Source of the DNA: an uncultured Eubacteriales bacterium
GTDB lineage: Bacteria > Bacillota > Clostridia > Monoglobales > Monoglobaceae
Direction: 5' to 3'
Assembly: GCA_958352815.1 (NCBI GenBank)
Contig: CATWQA010000007.1
Location: 1 to 64,000 of the forward strand
DNA: 64,000 bases
The notes below the pieces were generated by a model. It was not told the origin of the DNA, did no database searches, and saw only the letters and a program-made list of their open reading frames with translations. A program made the translations under genes and the position numbers. Positions within the stretch are counted from its first letter, which is position 1. Each line of letters begins with the position of its first letter. This document shows, piece after piece, positions 8,609 through 15,078 of this stretch.

Positions 8609-9409
8609 ATGCTGCCGGTGTATGAGATTAGAAAAACTGACCTAACAGTTAAGCGAAACAACTATGAATTAAATTATCCTGAGCATATGCACAAGTATGT
8701 TGAGGTGGTTTATACCCATAAAGGGGTTCAGCACCTTAGGATTGAAAGCAATTCCTATGAAATAAAGGAGGGCTGCGCCGGGGTTATTTTCCCGGACACA
8801 GTTCATTCCTATTATAGTTTGGACAAAAAAGAGTCGGATATATTGATTTTAATGTGCAGCCCCAAGCTGTTCGGGCGGTTGTTTCCGGATTTAAACAATT
8901 TTGAGCCGGAAAATCCTCTAATTGAGAAGGAGAATATAAACGATAATCTGAGAGCTGCCCTAAACGCCATTAGCCCCGAGGACAGCTTTGAGATTAAGTT
9001 TTCATGGGCATGCGTTATCATGTCATATGTTTTGGAAATCTTAAAGCTGAAGCAGCATCCACACAGCCCTGTCAGCGACATAACCTATAAAATGGTCAAA
9101 TATATAGAAGAAAATTTTACGCAGTCCATAACAAGAGAGTCCCTTGCTAAGCAGTTTAATGTGAGCGAGAGCTACATCTCAAAAATTTTTAATCAGAACT
9201 TCAAAATGAATCTTAGAAACTATTTGGGTCTTATCAGAACCGAGTATGCGGCAAACCTTATACGTACCACAGACGAAAACTTCACTATTATAAGCCAGCT
9301 TTCAGGCTTTGACAGCCAGAGAACCTTTAACCGCATGTTCAAGGCTGCCTACGGTACAACGCCACAGGAATACAGAAATAATATTAACAAGTTTATAAAG
9401 ATTGATTAA
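8609..9409 (+). CDS. AraC-family transcriptional regulator
   Basis: A 266-residue protein with an N-terminal cupin-like ligand domain (about 10-110, with HMHKYVEVVY and HSYY) and a C-terminal double helix-turn-helix (about 165-262). The second HTH ends in the family signature GFDSQRTFNRMFKAAYGTTPQEYR. The start is ATG 8609, preceded by GGAG at 8598-8601; upstream in-frame starts lack a ribosome binding site and run into the GH3 gene. It is divergent from the GH3 glycosidase, a typical arrangement for a sugar-responsive activator of that gene. The link is inferred from position only. Confidence 0.9.
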   Translation: MLPVYEIRKTDLTVKRNNYELNYPEHMHKYVEVVYTHKGVQHLRIESNSYEIKEGCAGVIFPDTVHSYYSLDKKESDILILMCSPKLFGRLFPDLNNFEPENPLIEKENINDNLRAALNAISPEDSFEIKFSWACVIMSYVLEILKLKQHPHSPVSDITYKMVKYIEENFTQSITRESLAKQFNVSESYISKIFNQNFKMNLRNYLGLIRTEYAANLIRTTDENFTIISQLSGFDSQRTFNRMFKAAYGTTPQEYRNNINKFIKID

Positions 9410-9502
9410 TATGGTATTTCACTTATTTTATACCCGAATCGGGCATTAAAACCGGGCAGCGACTTTTTTCTAAAAAAATTTTAAAAAATTTCAAAAAAAG
9501 TA

Positions 9503-9531
9503 TTGACAAGTAAAATATAATCTGGTATAAT
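9503..9531 (+). promoter_or_regulatory. Promoter of tRNA-Met/Glu
   Basis: TTGACA (9503-9508), a 17-base spacer and TATAAT (9526-9531): consensus boxes, as expected for stable RNA, 33 bases before the tRNA. Confidence 0.85.
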
Positions 9532-9563
9532 CATCAATGTTGTTCGCAGTGAACACTTTATAC

Positions 9564-9640
9564 GGCGGTATAGCTCAGTTGGCTAGAGCATACGGTTCAT
9601 ACCCGTAGTGTCACTGGTTCAAATCCAGTTACCGCTACCA
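9564..9640 (+). tRNA. tRNA-Met (CAT)
   Basis: The acceptor GGCGGTA pairs with TACCGCT with a terminal G-T pair. The anticodon loop TTCATAC gives CAT, and CCA is encoded at 9638-9640. A CAT tRNA could also be Ile2 after lysidine modification. The first acceptor pair is G-T rather than the unpaired start of an initiator, so elongator Met is preferred. Confidence 0.85.
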
Positions 9641-9643
9641 TAT

Positions 9644-9718
9644 GGCTCCTTGGTCAAGTGGTTAAGACTCCGGCCTCTCACGCCGGCTACAGGGGTTCGA
9701 ATCCCCTAGGAGTCACCA
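9644..9718 (+). tRNA. tRNA-Glu (CTC)
   Basis: The acceptor GGCTCCT pairs with AGGAGTC with one G-T. The stem CCGGC/GCCGG encloses loop CTCTCAC (anticodon CTC), and CCA is encoded. It lies 3 bases after tRNA-Met and is co-transcribed. Confidence 0.9.
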
Positions 9719-9723
9719 GAGGT

Positions 9724-9761
9724 AATCCCGCAGAATGGCCAACTTCTGCGGGATTTTTTTA
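9724..9761 (+). terminator. Terminator after tRNA-Glu
   Basis: A 12-bp stem, AATCCCGCAGAA / TTCTGCGGGATT, with an 8-base loop and a T-tract. Confidence 0.88.
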
Positions 9762-9770
9762 TTAATATGC

Positions 9771-9800
9771 TTGACATTTTGTGCTTGTATAGTGTATAAT
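9771..9800 (+). promoter_or_regulatory. Promoter of tRNA-Arg
   Basis: TTGACA (9771-9776), an 18-base spacer and TATAAT (9795-9800), 24 bases before the tRNA. Confidence 0.8.
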
Positions 9801-9823
9801 ACTATAGTCGCGTAATTAAATAT

Positions 9824-9900
9824 GTCTCCGTACCTCAGTAGGATAGAGGGTCCGCCTCCTAAGCGGAACGCCACAGGTTCGATTCCTGTCGGGGACGCCA
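9824..9900 (+). tRNA. tRNA-Arg (CCT)
   Basis: The acceptor GTCTCCG pairs with CGGGGAC. The stem TCCGC/GCGGA encloses CTCCTAA (anticodon CCT, reading AGG). CCA is encoded at 9898-9900. Single-gene transcription unit. Confidence 0.93.
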
Positions 9901-9902
9901 TG

Positions 9903-9980
9903 TCGGGGTGAGCCTTTGCTTGCTCCGATTTTTGTTTGAACAAAAAAGGTTTTCTCACCAAATGGCGGTGAGAAAACCTT
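9903..9980. terminator. Two hairpins between tRNA-Arg and the yesL-like gene
   Basis: 9903-9928 is a relative of the hairpin after tRNA-Cys (TCGG-GTGAGC / GCTTGCTCCGA, then T). 9946-9959 / 9967-9980 is a perfect 14-bp stem, AAGGTTTTCTCACC / GGTGAGAAAACCTT. Its A-rich left flank makes it a good terminator for the minus-strand gene that ends at 9995. Confidence 0.75.
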
Positions 9981-9994
9981 TCTTATTTTATTTA

Positions 9995-10957
9995 TTAATA
10001 TAACTGCCGCCTGTTTATAGGCTTGTCCTCTTTTTTAAAGCTTTCTTTTTCCTCAACCTGAGCCGAGTCGTCTATGTATTTCCTGATTTGGCACTCTGCG
10101 TTATAGCTTACAATAAAGCCGCAGAAAGCGAAAAGAATAACCACAACCAGCAGTACGTATATAGTAATCAGTACCGAAAGACCGGTGCTGGTCAGCATAA
10201 ATATTCCCAGGTAGCCGATTCCGATTGTCAGCAGTCCCAAAAGGATTATAACAAGGAAACTGTAGAGCAGGCTTGCCATAGAGAAAAGAGCGGCGTTTTT
10301 AAGAAGCTTGCCCAGAGACAGCTTGTACCGCACCATCAACGGGTATATAAACAGGTGCACAATGGTGTAGAAGATAAACAGGCAGTACAAGATATATTTT
10401 GCAAACCTTAGTATATTCGTCTGTGAGGAATAAAAATAAATTCCGTAGAAGAATATAAACATAAACAAAATGTCAATGATGAACACTGCCAGGCTCTGCT
10501 TAAAATTGTCTTTTATTGCGTCCCAGAAATCGCTTAGAATAAAGGCGTTTTCTTCACGGGCGTAATTCCTGAGTATGTAGTGCATACCTGCCGTAGCGGG
10601 ACCGGAGCCCCAGAAAATTGTAAACAGCGTAGCTGCGCAAACCCGAACTCCGATATCGATTATCATGTAAATCATTCTGTAATCCGCATTGTTAAGATCC
10701 GGCTCGCTTAACCCAACAATTCCCGCTATCTCGTTGGGAAAGGTACCGAAAATTGCGTTTGAAAAGGTTCCCGCAAGAAAGTAAATAATCAAAAACGCCG
10801 GAATATTCGCGACGCAGAAGAGGAGGTTGGTCTGGATAAGCTTCCAGAACTTCCTGATAAAAATTTCAAAAAACAACATTGCTCCGTCATTGCCCGGAGC
10901 AAGATCGTCAACACCTTTGCCGGGCTTGTTGTAGCCCTTCATACTAAAAATGCCCAT
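9995..10957 (-). CDS. YesL-like (DUF624) integral membrane protein
   Basis: A 320-residue membrane protein. The N-terminus (FWKLIQTNLLFCVANIP) and the region KLSLGKLLKNAALFSMASLLYSF are typical of the DUF624/YesL family. I count about six hydrophobic segments (about 38-65, 98-125, 155-178, 185-208, 228-255, 262-290) and a charged cytosolic tail. The ATG at 10957 follows GGGGA at proper spacing. Family members often sit beside sugar-uptake or polysaccharide-lyase operons, and their role is not established. Here it stands alone with a strong terminator, a few hundred bases from the AraC/GH3 pair. Confidence 0.75.
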   Translation of the reverse strand: MGIFSMKGYNKPGKGVDDLAPGNDGAMLFFEIFIRKFWKLIQTNLLFCVANIPAFLIIYFLAGTFSNAIFGTFPNEIAGIVGLSEPDLNNADYRMIYMIIDIGVRVCAATLFTIFWGSGPATAGMHYILRNYAREENAFILSDFWDAIKDNFKQSLAVFIIDILFMFIFFYGIYFYSSQTNILRFAKYILYCLFIFYTIVHLFIYPLMVRYKLSLGKLLKNAALFSMASLLYSFLVIILLGLLTIGIGYLGIFMLTSTGLSVLITIYVLLVVVILFAFCGFIVSYNAECQIRKYIDDSAQVEEKESFKKEDKPINRRQLY

Positions 10958-11375
10958 TAAAATTCCCCATTTCCAAAAAACGGCTGAGCCGAATTTGCAG
11001 TCTTAAAAATAATGTAGTATATATTTAAATCGGAGCAATACTATGCTTTGCATGCAAAGAGCATAGATAGCGAACGATTGCAATATACGAAGGGAGCTTT
11101 AGCTCCTCATAATTTCAGTGGTATATTATTGCTTCCATTGCAATTATGAATGTAACTTGCCGATACGGCATGTGACATCTTCGTATACATTATAATAGAA
11201 AAGTTTCGAATTGTCAATGAATATGTGGAATTTAAATCAGCGCAATGCTGCGCTTGCTAATTAAAGGTAGAGAGTGACGGAGTGCAATCGGCAATTGCAG
11301 CACACATACCCGAATTGAAAAATCGTATAAAAAAACTCATATTGTATTAAATTGTTAAAGAGGTTATAAATTTTC
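10958..11375. other. Gene-free AT-rich spacer
   Basis: No open frame of substance. It contains small palindromes: TTTGCATGCAAA inside CTATGC...GCATAG near 11040-11066, GGAGCTTTAGCTCC near 11094-11107, and GCGCAATGCTGCGC near 11242-11255. None has a T-tract or resembles a known riboswitch. It may hold decayed copies of the intergenic repeats seen elsewhere. Confidence 0.5.
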
Positions 11376-11404
11376 TTGCGTTTTTAATTACCGAATGGTA
11401 TAAT
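11376..11404 (+). promoter_or_regulatory. Promoter of the small-protein pair
   Basis: TTGCGT (11376-11381), a 17-base spacer and TATAAT (11399-11404), 38 bases before the ATG at 11442. Confidence 0.65.
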
Positions 11405-11441
11405 AGAATCGGAATTATATTAAGGTAGGAGGGTGTAAATA

Positions 11442-11891
11442 ATGAGCAACAATGAAAATTACGAAAGCTACGAAGAAGAAAAAATTTTTATTGACGGAGA
11501 TTATGTGGATGACGAAACAATTGACCGAACGCTTGACTCTTTAGCTAAAATCTTTTCCAAAATTCCCAAAAATGAAGACGGGCATATAAGTGTGACAAAC
11601 CCACGTAAGGCAGAGGCTGTGATATATACGTACAAGGTTTTGAAACACATAACAAAGGGAACTTCCACAAAGGTTACGTGTAGGTTAAATGAACCGGTTA
11701 AAAGTGTTGGTGTTGTCAGTGTAGTTGGCAAAGAAATAATATTTGATAATCCACTCTTGTTTGTAGCAGCGGCAAAGGCGGCTTCAAATGTGGACGTTTA
11801 TCCTAAAACTGACGGTACTATACAGCTGGACTTTGGATTTAATGGGATAACCGATAATATAAAAATAATAGAAGAAGGAGGGAAAGAATGA
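11442..11891 (+). CDS. Small acidic protein of unknown function, pair member 1
   Basis: A 149-residue protein with no signal peptide or membrane segment, and an acidic N-terminus (many Glu/Asp in the first 30 residues). AGGAGG precedes the ATG. I do not recognise a domain. The C-terminal half has a strand-rich pattern ending DGTIQLDFGF, matched in the next gene by DGTVIAKFVF at the corresponding place. I therefore read the two as diverged tandem copies. The stop overlaps the next start in ATGA, indicating translational coupling. Function unknown. Confidence 0.6.
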   Translation: MSNNENYESYEEEKIFIDGDYVDDETIDRTLDSLAKIFSKIPKNEDGHISVTNPRKAEAVIYTYKVLKHITKGTSTKVTCRLNEPVKSVGVVSVVGKEIIFDNPLLFVAAAKAASNVDVYPKTDGTIQLDFGFNGITDNIKIIEEGGKE

Positions 11892-12268
11892 GCCATCATG
11901 GAGAGTGTTTTGAAACAGCGTTGCCGGTAATTAGGGACGGCAGTAAGATATTTTCGTCCTATGTGATAGACGGGAGAAGGCTTAATAAATTTCAAGAATA
12001 TTGTGAGGCTATAGATGAACTGTCGGACGAGTTTGGTAATGAATCAATTGAGGTAGAAGTTGATACGGAGACCGGGGAAATCTCAGTTTCTCTGGAGTGT
12101 ATAGATTTGACTGTTGATATTCCGCAAAAGGAACCTAACGAGCATATCTTGTATGACTTGGTAGAAAAGACGGTGAAGTTTGGATTTTTTGCTACAGAGG
12201 ATGGGACTGTGATTGCTAAGTTTGTGTTTCCTAGCTTGTGGATGGAGTGTGAAGGGATAGATGTATAA
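11888..12268 (+). CDS. Small acidic protein of unknown function, pair member 2
   Basis: A 126-residue soluble, acidic protein, translationally coupled to the gene before it through an ATGA overlap and preceded by GGAGG. Alternating hydrophobic residues in the middle suggest beta strands (SIEVEVDTETGEISVSLE). The end DGTVIAKFVFPSLW aligns with the end of the previous protein. No domain was recognised. The size, acidity and tandem pairing would fit immunity or anti-toxin-like proteins, but no toxin is nearby, so this is only a possibility. Confidence 0.55.
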   Translation: MSHHGECFETALPVIRDGSKIFSSYVIDGRRLNKFQEYCEAIDELSDEFGNESIEVEVDTETGEISVSLECIDLTVDIPQKEPNEHILYDLVEKTVKFGFFATEDGTVIAKFVFPSLWMECEGIDV

Positions 12269-12480
12269 TGTTTAATTTCTCTTTTGCTTTGTTTGGTGGG
12301 CTTTACTATGGAGGAAGATATGCTATTGAGAAGGGTAACAGAAACGCATTTGAGGCGTCCATGAACAAAGACAGACTCTTGTATTATCATCAGAGAACCA
12401 GTACCCGTCAGAATACAACACATTTTTATTTAAAATTCAATATAGACATTTCAATTTTGCAGTGTTATACTGTGTGTTGA
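12268..12480 (+). CDS. Possible small protein, 70 aa
   Basis: The ATG overlaps the TAA of the preceding gene (TAATG), so it could be a coupled third gene. The first half, ALFGGLYYGGRYAIEKG, is Gly/Tyr rich; the second half looks like unselected sequence. There is no independent ribosome binding site. It may equally be a non-coding tail or a decayed gene. Confidence 0.3.
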   Translation: MFNFSFALFGGLYYGGRYAIEKGNRNAFEASMNKDRLLYYHQRTSTRQNTTHFYLKFNIDISILQCYTVC

Positions 12481-12482
12481 TG

Positions 12483-12504
12483 CTCCGCCGCAAAAAGGGC
12501 GGAG
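12483..12504 (+). other. GC hairpin between small genes and amidohydrolase
   Basis: CTCCGCC / GGCGGAG with an 8-base A-rich loop. No T-tract follows, so it is a weak terminator or a processing site. Confidence 0.4.
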
Positions 12505-12548
12505 AAATTACATAAATGCGGTATAAGCGTAGGATTGGAGTCTTATAA

Positions 12549-13334
12549 ATGATAATAGATATACATACTCATGTTTTCCCTGATAATATTGCGGAAAAGG
12601 CGTCTCACGGCATCGAGGCGTTTTACGGGATTGACGTTCAGAACAACGGAAGGCTGGAAAATCTGCTCAAAACGGCGGACGATGCGGGAGTGGATAAAGT
12701 GGTTATTCATTCGCCTGCCACAACTCCTCATCAGGTAACCTCTATCAATAATTTTATATATGAGTGCACCCAAAAGTACCCGGACAGGGTTATCGGTTTT
12801 ATGACCATGCATCCGGATTTTGAGAATATTAATCAAGAGGTCGAGCGGTGCATAGGGCTGGGATTGAAGGGCTTAAAGCTTCATCCTGACTTCCAGAGGT
12901 TTAATATTGATGATAAAAAGGCGTTATACATTTATGAAGCTATTGCAGGACGGCTGCCGCTGCTGGTGCATACGGGAGATTTTCGCTACCAGTGGAGCAA
13001 GCCCTACAGAATGGCAAAGGTGATGGAGGAGTTTCCGTCAATGACGGTTATAGGGGCTCATTTCGGTGGCTGGTCGGAGTGGGATGACGCTGTCTGTGCC
13101 TTTAAAGGAAAGAATGTGTATGTAGACACTTCAAGCTCCATGTACAGAATACCTCTGAATTATGCCGAGGAGCTTATCCGCAGCTACGGAGTGGATCACG
13201 TGCTGTTCGGTTCGGATTACCCCATGTGGAATTCAAAGGATGAGCTTGAATATATAGATCGGCTTAATCTGACCCATGAAGAAAAAGAGCTGATTCTCCA
13301 CGGAAATGCCGAACGGATTTTGAACCTAAAGTAA
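12549..13334 (+). CDS. Amidohydrolase-2 family metal-dependent hydrolase
   Basis: A 261-residue TIM-barrel hydrolase of the amidohydrolase_2 type. Metal-site motifs visible: HTH in IDIHTHVFP at the N-terminus, LKLHPDFQ, VHTGD, GAHFGG, and the C-terminal Asp in FGSDYPMW. Family members hydrolyse or decarboxylate cyclic substrates; the substrate is unknown here. The ATG is preceded by GGAG at 9 bases. It is clearly a paralogue of the gene at 60809-61624, which shares the HTHVFPD start, KLHP, AH-GGW and the GTDHPW/GSDYPMW region and sits in the methionine operon. This copy is alone, followed by a repeat cluster. Confidence 0.8.
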   Translation: MIIDIHTHVFPDNIAEKASHGIEAFYGIDVQNNGRLENLLKTADDAGVDKVVIHSPATTPHQVTSINNFIYECTQKYPDRVIGFMTMHPDFENINQEVERCIGLGLKGLKLHPDFQRFNIDDKKALYIYEAIAGRLPLLVHTGDFRYQWSKPYRMAKVMEEFPSMTVIGAHFGGWSEWDDAVCAFKGKNVYVDTSSSMYRIPLNYAEELIRSYGVDHVLFGSDYPMWNSKDELEYIDRLNLTHEEKELILHGNAERILNLK

Positions 13335-13349
13335 AGTAGGGTGTATAGT

Positions 13350-13387
13350 GTAGAATGTAGAATGTAGAATGTAGAATGTAGAATGTA
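13350..13387 (+). repeat. Tandem heptamer repeat
   Basis: Five perfect copies of GTAGAAT (13350-13384) plus a partial sixth, just after the amidohydrolase stop. The heptad spacing and non-coding position argue against a CRISPR or protein repeat; slippage is the simplest origin. Confidence 0.9.
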
Positions 13388-13417
13388 AACTATTAAACTA
13401 TACCCCATAAAATGAAC

Positions 13418-13645
13418 ACAAACGGGATTGCCACATATGCAACCCACCAATTTCGTAGGGGGCGGCTCCCCAGACCGGCAACAACTAAGGGCTGTTATTG
13501 ACATTGGTTACAGTGGTTTAATTGGAATAATATGTGCCGTCCAACATCAAAGATGTTGGGTCACAGCCGCCTCCGCATATATGTAACTGTTACCACCAAA
13601 ACAAACGGGATTGCAACATATGTAACCCACCAATTTCGTAGGGGC
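13418..13645 (+). repeat. 45-bp direct repeats flanking repeat copy C
   Basis: 13418-13462 and 13601-13645 are nearly identical (ACAAACGGGATTG...CACATATG or AACATATG...AACCCACCAATTTCGTAGGGG), 183 bases apart. Between them lies copy C of the structured repeat. The arrangement suggests duplication of a composite unit. Confidence 0.8.
13475..13576 (-). repeat. Dispersed structured repeat, copy C
   Basis: Read on the minus strand: GGCGGCTGTGAC, the hairpin CCAACATC-TTT-GATGTTGG (13541-13559), GGCACATATTATTCCAATT, then GTAACCAATGTCAATAA and TTAGTTGTTGCCGG. The stem differs from copies A and B by changes on both sides that keep pairing. The far right end (GCGCAACAGGG part) is replaced by GTAGGGGG sequence. 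Confidence 0.85.
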
Positions 13646-13694
13646 GCCATTTATTGCGCCCACTGACTGAATTAGCGATTGATACCATATTATA

Positions 13695-13880
13695 TGGATT
13701 TGAGATTTATTTTACCCATAATCCCTGTAAATTCATATAATCACATTGGTGTGTCTGTCGCCCGCCCTGTTGCGCTCTGTCGGCAACAATTCAGGCTTAT
13801 CATTGACATTGGTTACTCTGTATAAACTCGAATAATGCGTGCCTTCCAACTTCAAAGAAGTTGGGTCACAGCCGTCTCCG
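13695..13880 (-). repeat. Dispersed structured repeat, copy B
   Basis: On the minus strand: GGCGGAGACGGCTGTGAC, the hairpin CCAACTTC-TTT-GAAGTTGG (13846-13864), GGCACGCATTATTCGAGTTT, GTAACCAATGTCAATGATAAGCC, GCGCAACAGGGCGGGCGACAG, CACACCAATGTGA and ACAGGGATTATG. It is the longest match to copy A (about 180 bases). Confidence 0.87.
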
Positions 13881-13918
13881 CCCCAATCGGTTTTCCCCTT
13901 CGGGGAAACCGATTGGGG
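13881..13918. terminator. Long TTCG hairpin after yhbY
   Basis: CCCCAATCGGTTTTCCCC-TTCG-GGGGAAACCGATTGGGG: about 17 bp with one bulge and an extra-stable tetraloop. It lies just downstream of the minus-strand yhbY. A degraded relative lies at 32528-32560, so this is also a repeat element. There is no long T-tract, but it could stop or protect the yhbY transcript. Confidence 0.65.
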
Positions 13919-13941
13919 CGCAGCCCTATGAAATTAATAAT

Positions 13942-14238
13942 CTATTTTTTCGGCAGCTCAATCTTTTTGTTGTTTTCCGACTCCTTGTAAAGAACAAACT
14001 TGTTCCCTATTACCTGCACAACGTCGGAGGAGGTACCCTCCGAAAGCTCATCTGCAGCTTCCCTGGCGGAAAGCAGAGAGTTGTCCAGAACATGAACCTT
14101 TACCAGCTCACGGGCTTCCAAGGCGTCGCAAATCTGCTTTATCATGTTCTCATTAACGCCGCTCCTGCCTATTTGGTACAGGGCAGGCTCCTTGTTGGCA
14201 AGTCCTCTTAAAAATGCTCTCTGTTTGCTGTTTAACAT
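13942..14238 (-). CDS. yhbY: YhbY/CRM-domain RNA-binding protein
   Basis: A 98-residue single CRM domain. The start LNSKQRAFLRGLANKEPALYQIGRSGVNEN contains the family's GR-G loop, and RELVKVHVLD and VVQVIGNKFVLYKE are also typical. Family members associate with pre-50S ribosomal particles. The length is normal for the family. AAGGAG precedes the ATG. It follows the DUF2520 gene by 9 bases and is probably the last gene of the ankyrin-GH43/DUF2520/yhbY transcript. Confidence 0.9.
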   Translation of the reverse strand: MLNSKQRAFLRGLANKEPALYQIGRSGVNENMIKQICDALEARELVKVHVLDNSLLSAREAADELSEGTSSDVVQVIGNKFVLYKESENNKKIELPKK

Positions 14239-14247
14239 AATTTCTCC

Positions 14248-15078
14248 TTATTCAAGTGTTGCTTTTTGGTCGGTTTGAAGAAGCAGCGCGTTGGTTAAAT
14301 CCTTATATATTTCTTTTGCGAGGGTATCCTCCGAGCTGTCTCCGAAACAGGAAAGGTGCTTCCTGATCGTTTCAAAATCTCCTCGCTGCACGGGGCCTGT
14401 CAAAGCCTTTCGGGGACCGACCTCTGTTATGTTTTTTATGTTGTTCAGCATTAGCGGGGTTAATGCTCTGAGGGCTTCCGTTTCCGAAAAGCCGCAGGTG
14501 CCCAGCATACCGCAGGCGATGTGAGACAGAGCCACAACAAAATTGCTCGCGAATACAGCGGCGGCGTGATACCTGATTTTGTTCTCCGATGAAATTATTT
14601 TGTATTCATTGCCGCAGAGCCCTAAAATTTTACAAACTCTTTCGCAGTCGCCCTCAGCGGTGAAAAACGCTTCGGTGAAATCTCTGAAACTCTCATATTT
14701 ATCATTAACCGCCAAAAGCATATGTATACTGCATGTTTCCGCGCCAAGTTTTTTTAGGTCTGTCAATACGTTTGATGAATGCACACCGGAGGTGTGGCAG
14801 AAAGTCTTTCCCGCAAAACTTTCAAACTGCGCCGCCTCGGAACAGACTTTAGATATGCTGTCATCGTTTACAGTTATAAAAATTACGTCGGACTTCTCAA
14901 TTAGAGTATTCATATCAGAATAGGCGGAGCTCCCCGTAAAAGCGGCGGCTTCTTCAGCGTTTTTATATGTCCTTGAATAATATCCCTCAATAAAAAGACC
15001 GCTTTCTTTAAGGTACTTTCCCAGGGAGGTTCCGACCTTGCCCGCACCGATAAAACCGATTTTAATTTTACTTTGCAT
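14248..15078 (-). CDS. DUF2520 Rossmann-fold oxidoreductase-like protein
   Basis: A 276-residue protein with an N-terminal NAD(P)-binding fold (KIGFIGAGKVGTSLG) like ketopantoate or pyrroline-carboxylate reductases, and a helical C-terminal domain (KIRYHAAAVFASNF...TGPVQRGD) characteristic of DUF2520. The catalytic substrate is not known. I use ATG 15078; a TTG 30 bases upstream opens the frame further but lies deeper in the previous gene. The start overlaps the last 11 bases of the GH43 gene, so it is translationally coupled. Many Clostridia keep this gene near panB/panC; those are absent here. Confidence 0.8.
   Translation of the reverse strand: MQSKIKIGFIGAGKVGTSLGKYLKESGLFIEGYYSRTYKNAEEAAAFTGSSAYSDMNTLIEKSDVIFITVNDDSISKVCSEAAQFESFAGKTFCHTSGVHSSNVLTDLKKLGAETCSIHMLLAVNDKYESFRDFTEAFFTAEGDCERVCKILGLCGNEYKIISSENKIRYHAAAVFASNFVVALSHIACGMLGTCGFSETEALRALTPLMLNNIKNITEVGPRKALTGPVQRGDFETIRKHLSCFGDSSEDTLAKEIYKDLTNALLLQTDQKATLE

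Noticed and set aside
9713..9961. Minus-strand open frame over tRNA-Arg
   Set aside because: It covers a tRNA and two terminator hairpins, with no ribosome binding site; artefact of the same kind as at 374-559.
11442..12268. Toxin-antitoxin or immunity module
   Set aside because: No toxin, nuclease or secretion signal is encoded nearby; acidity and pairing alone are not enough.
13350..13387. CRISPR-like array
   Set aside because: Units are 7 bases with no spacers and no cas genes nearby; it is a simple tandem repeat.
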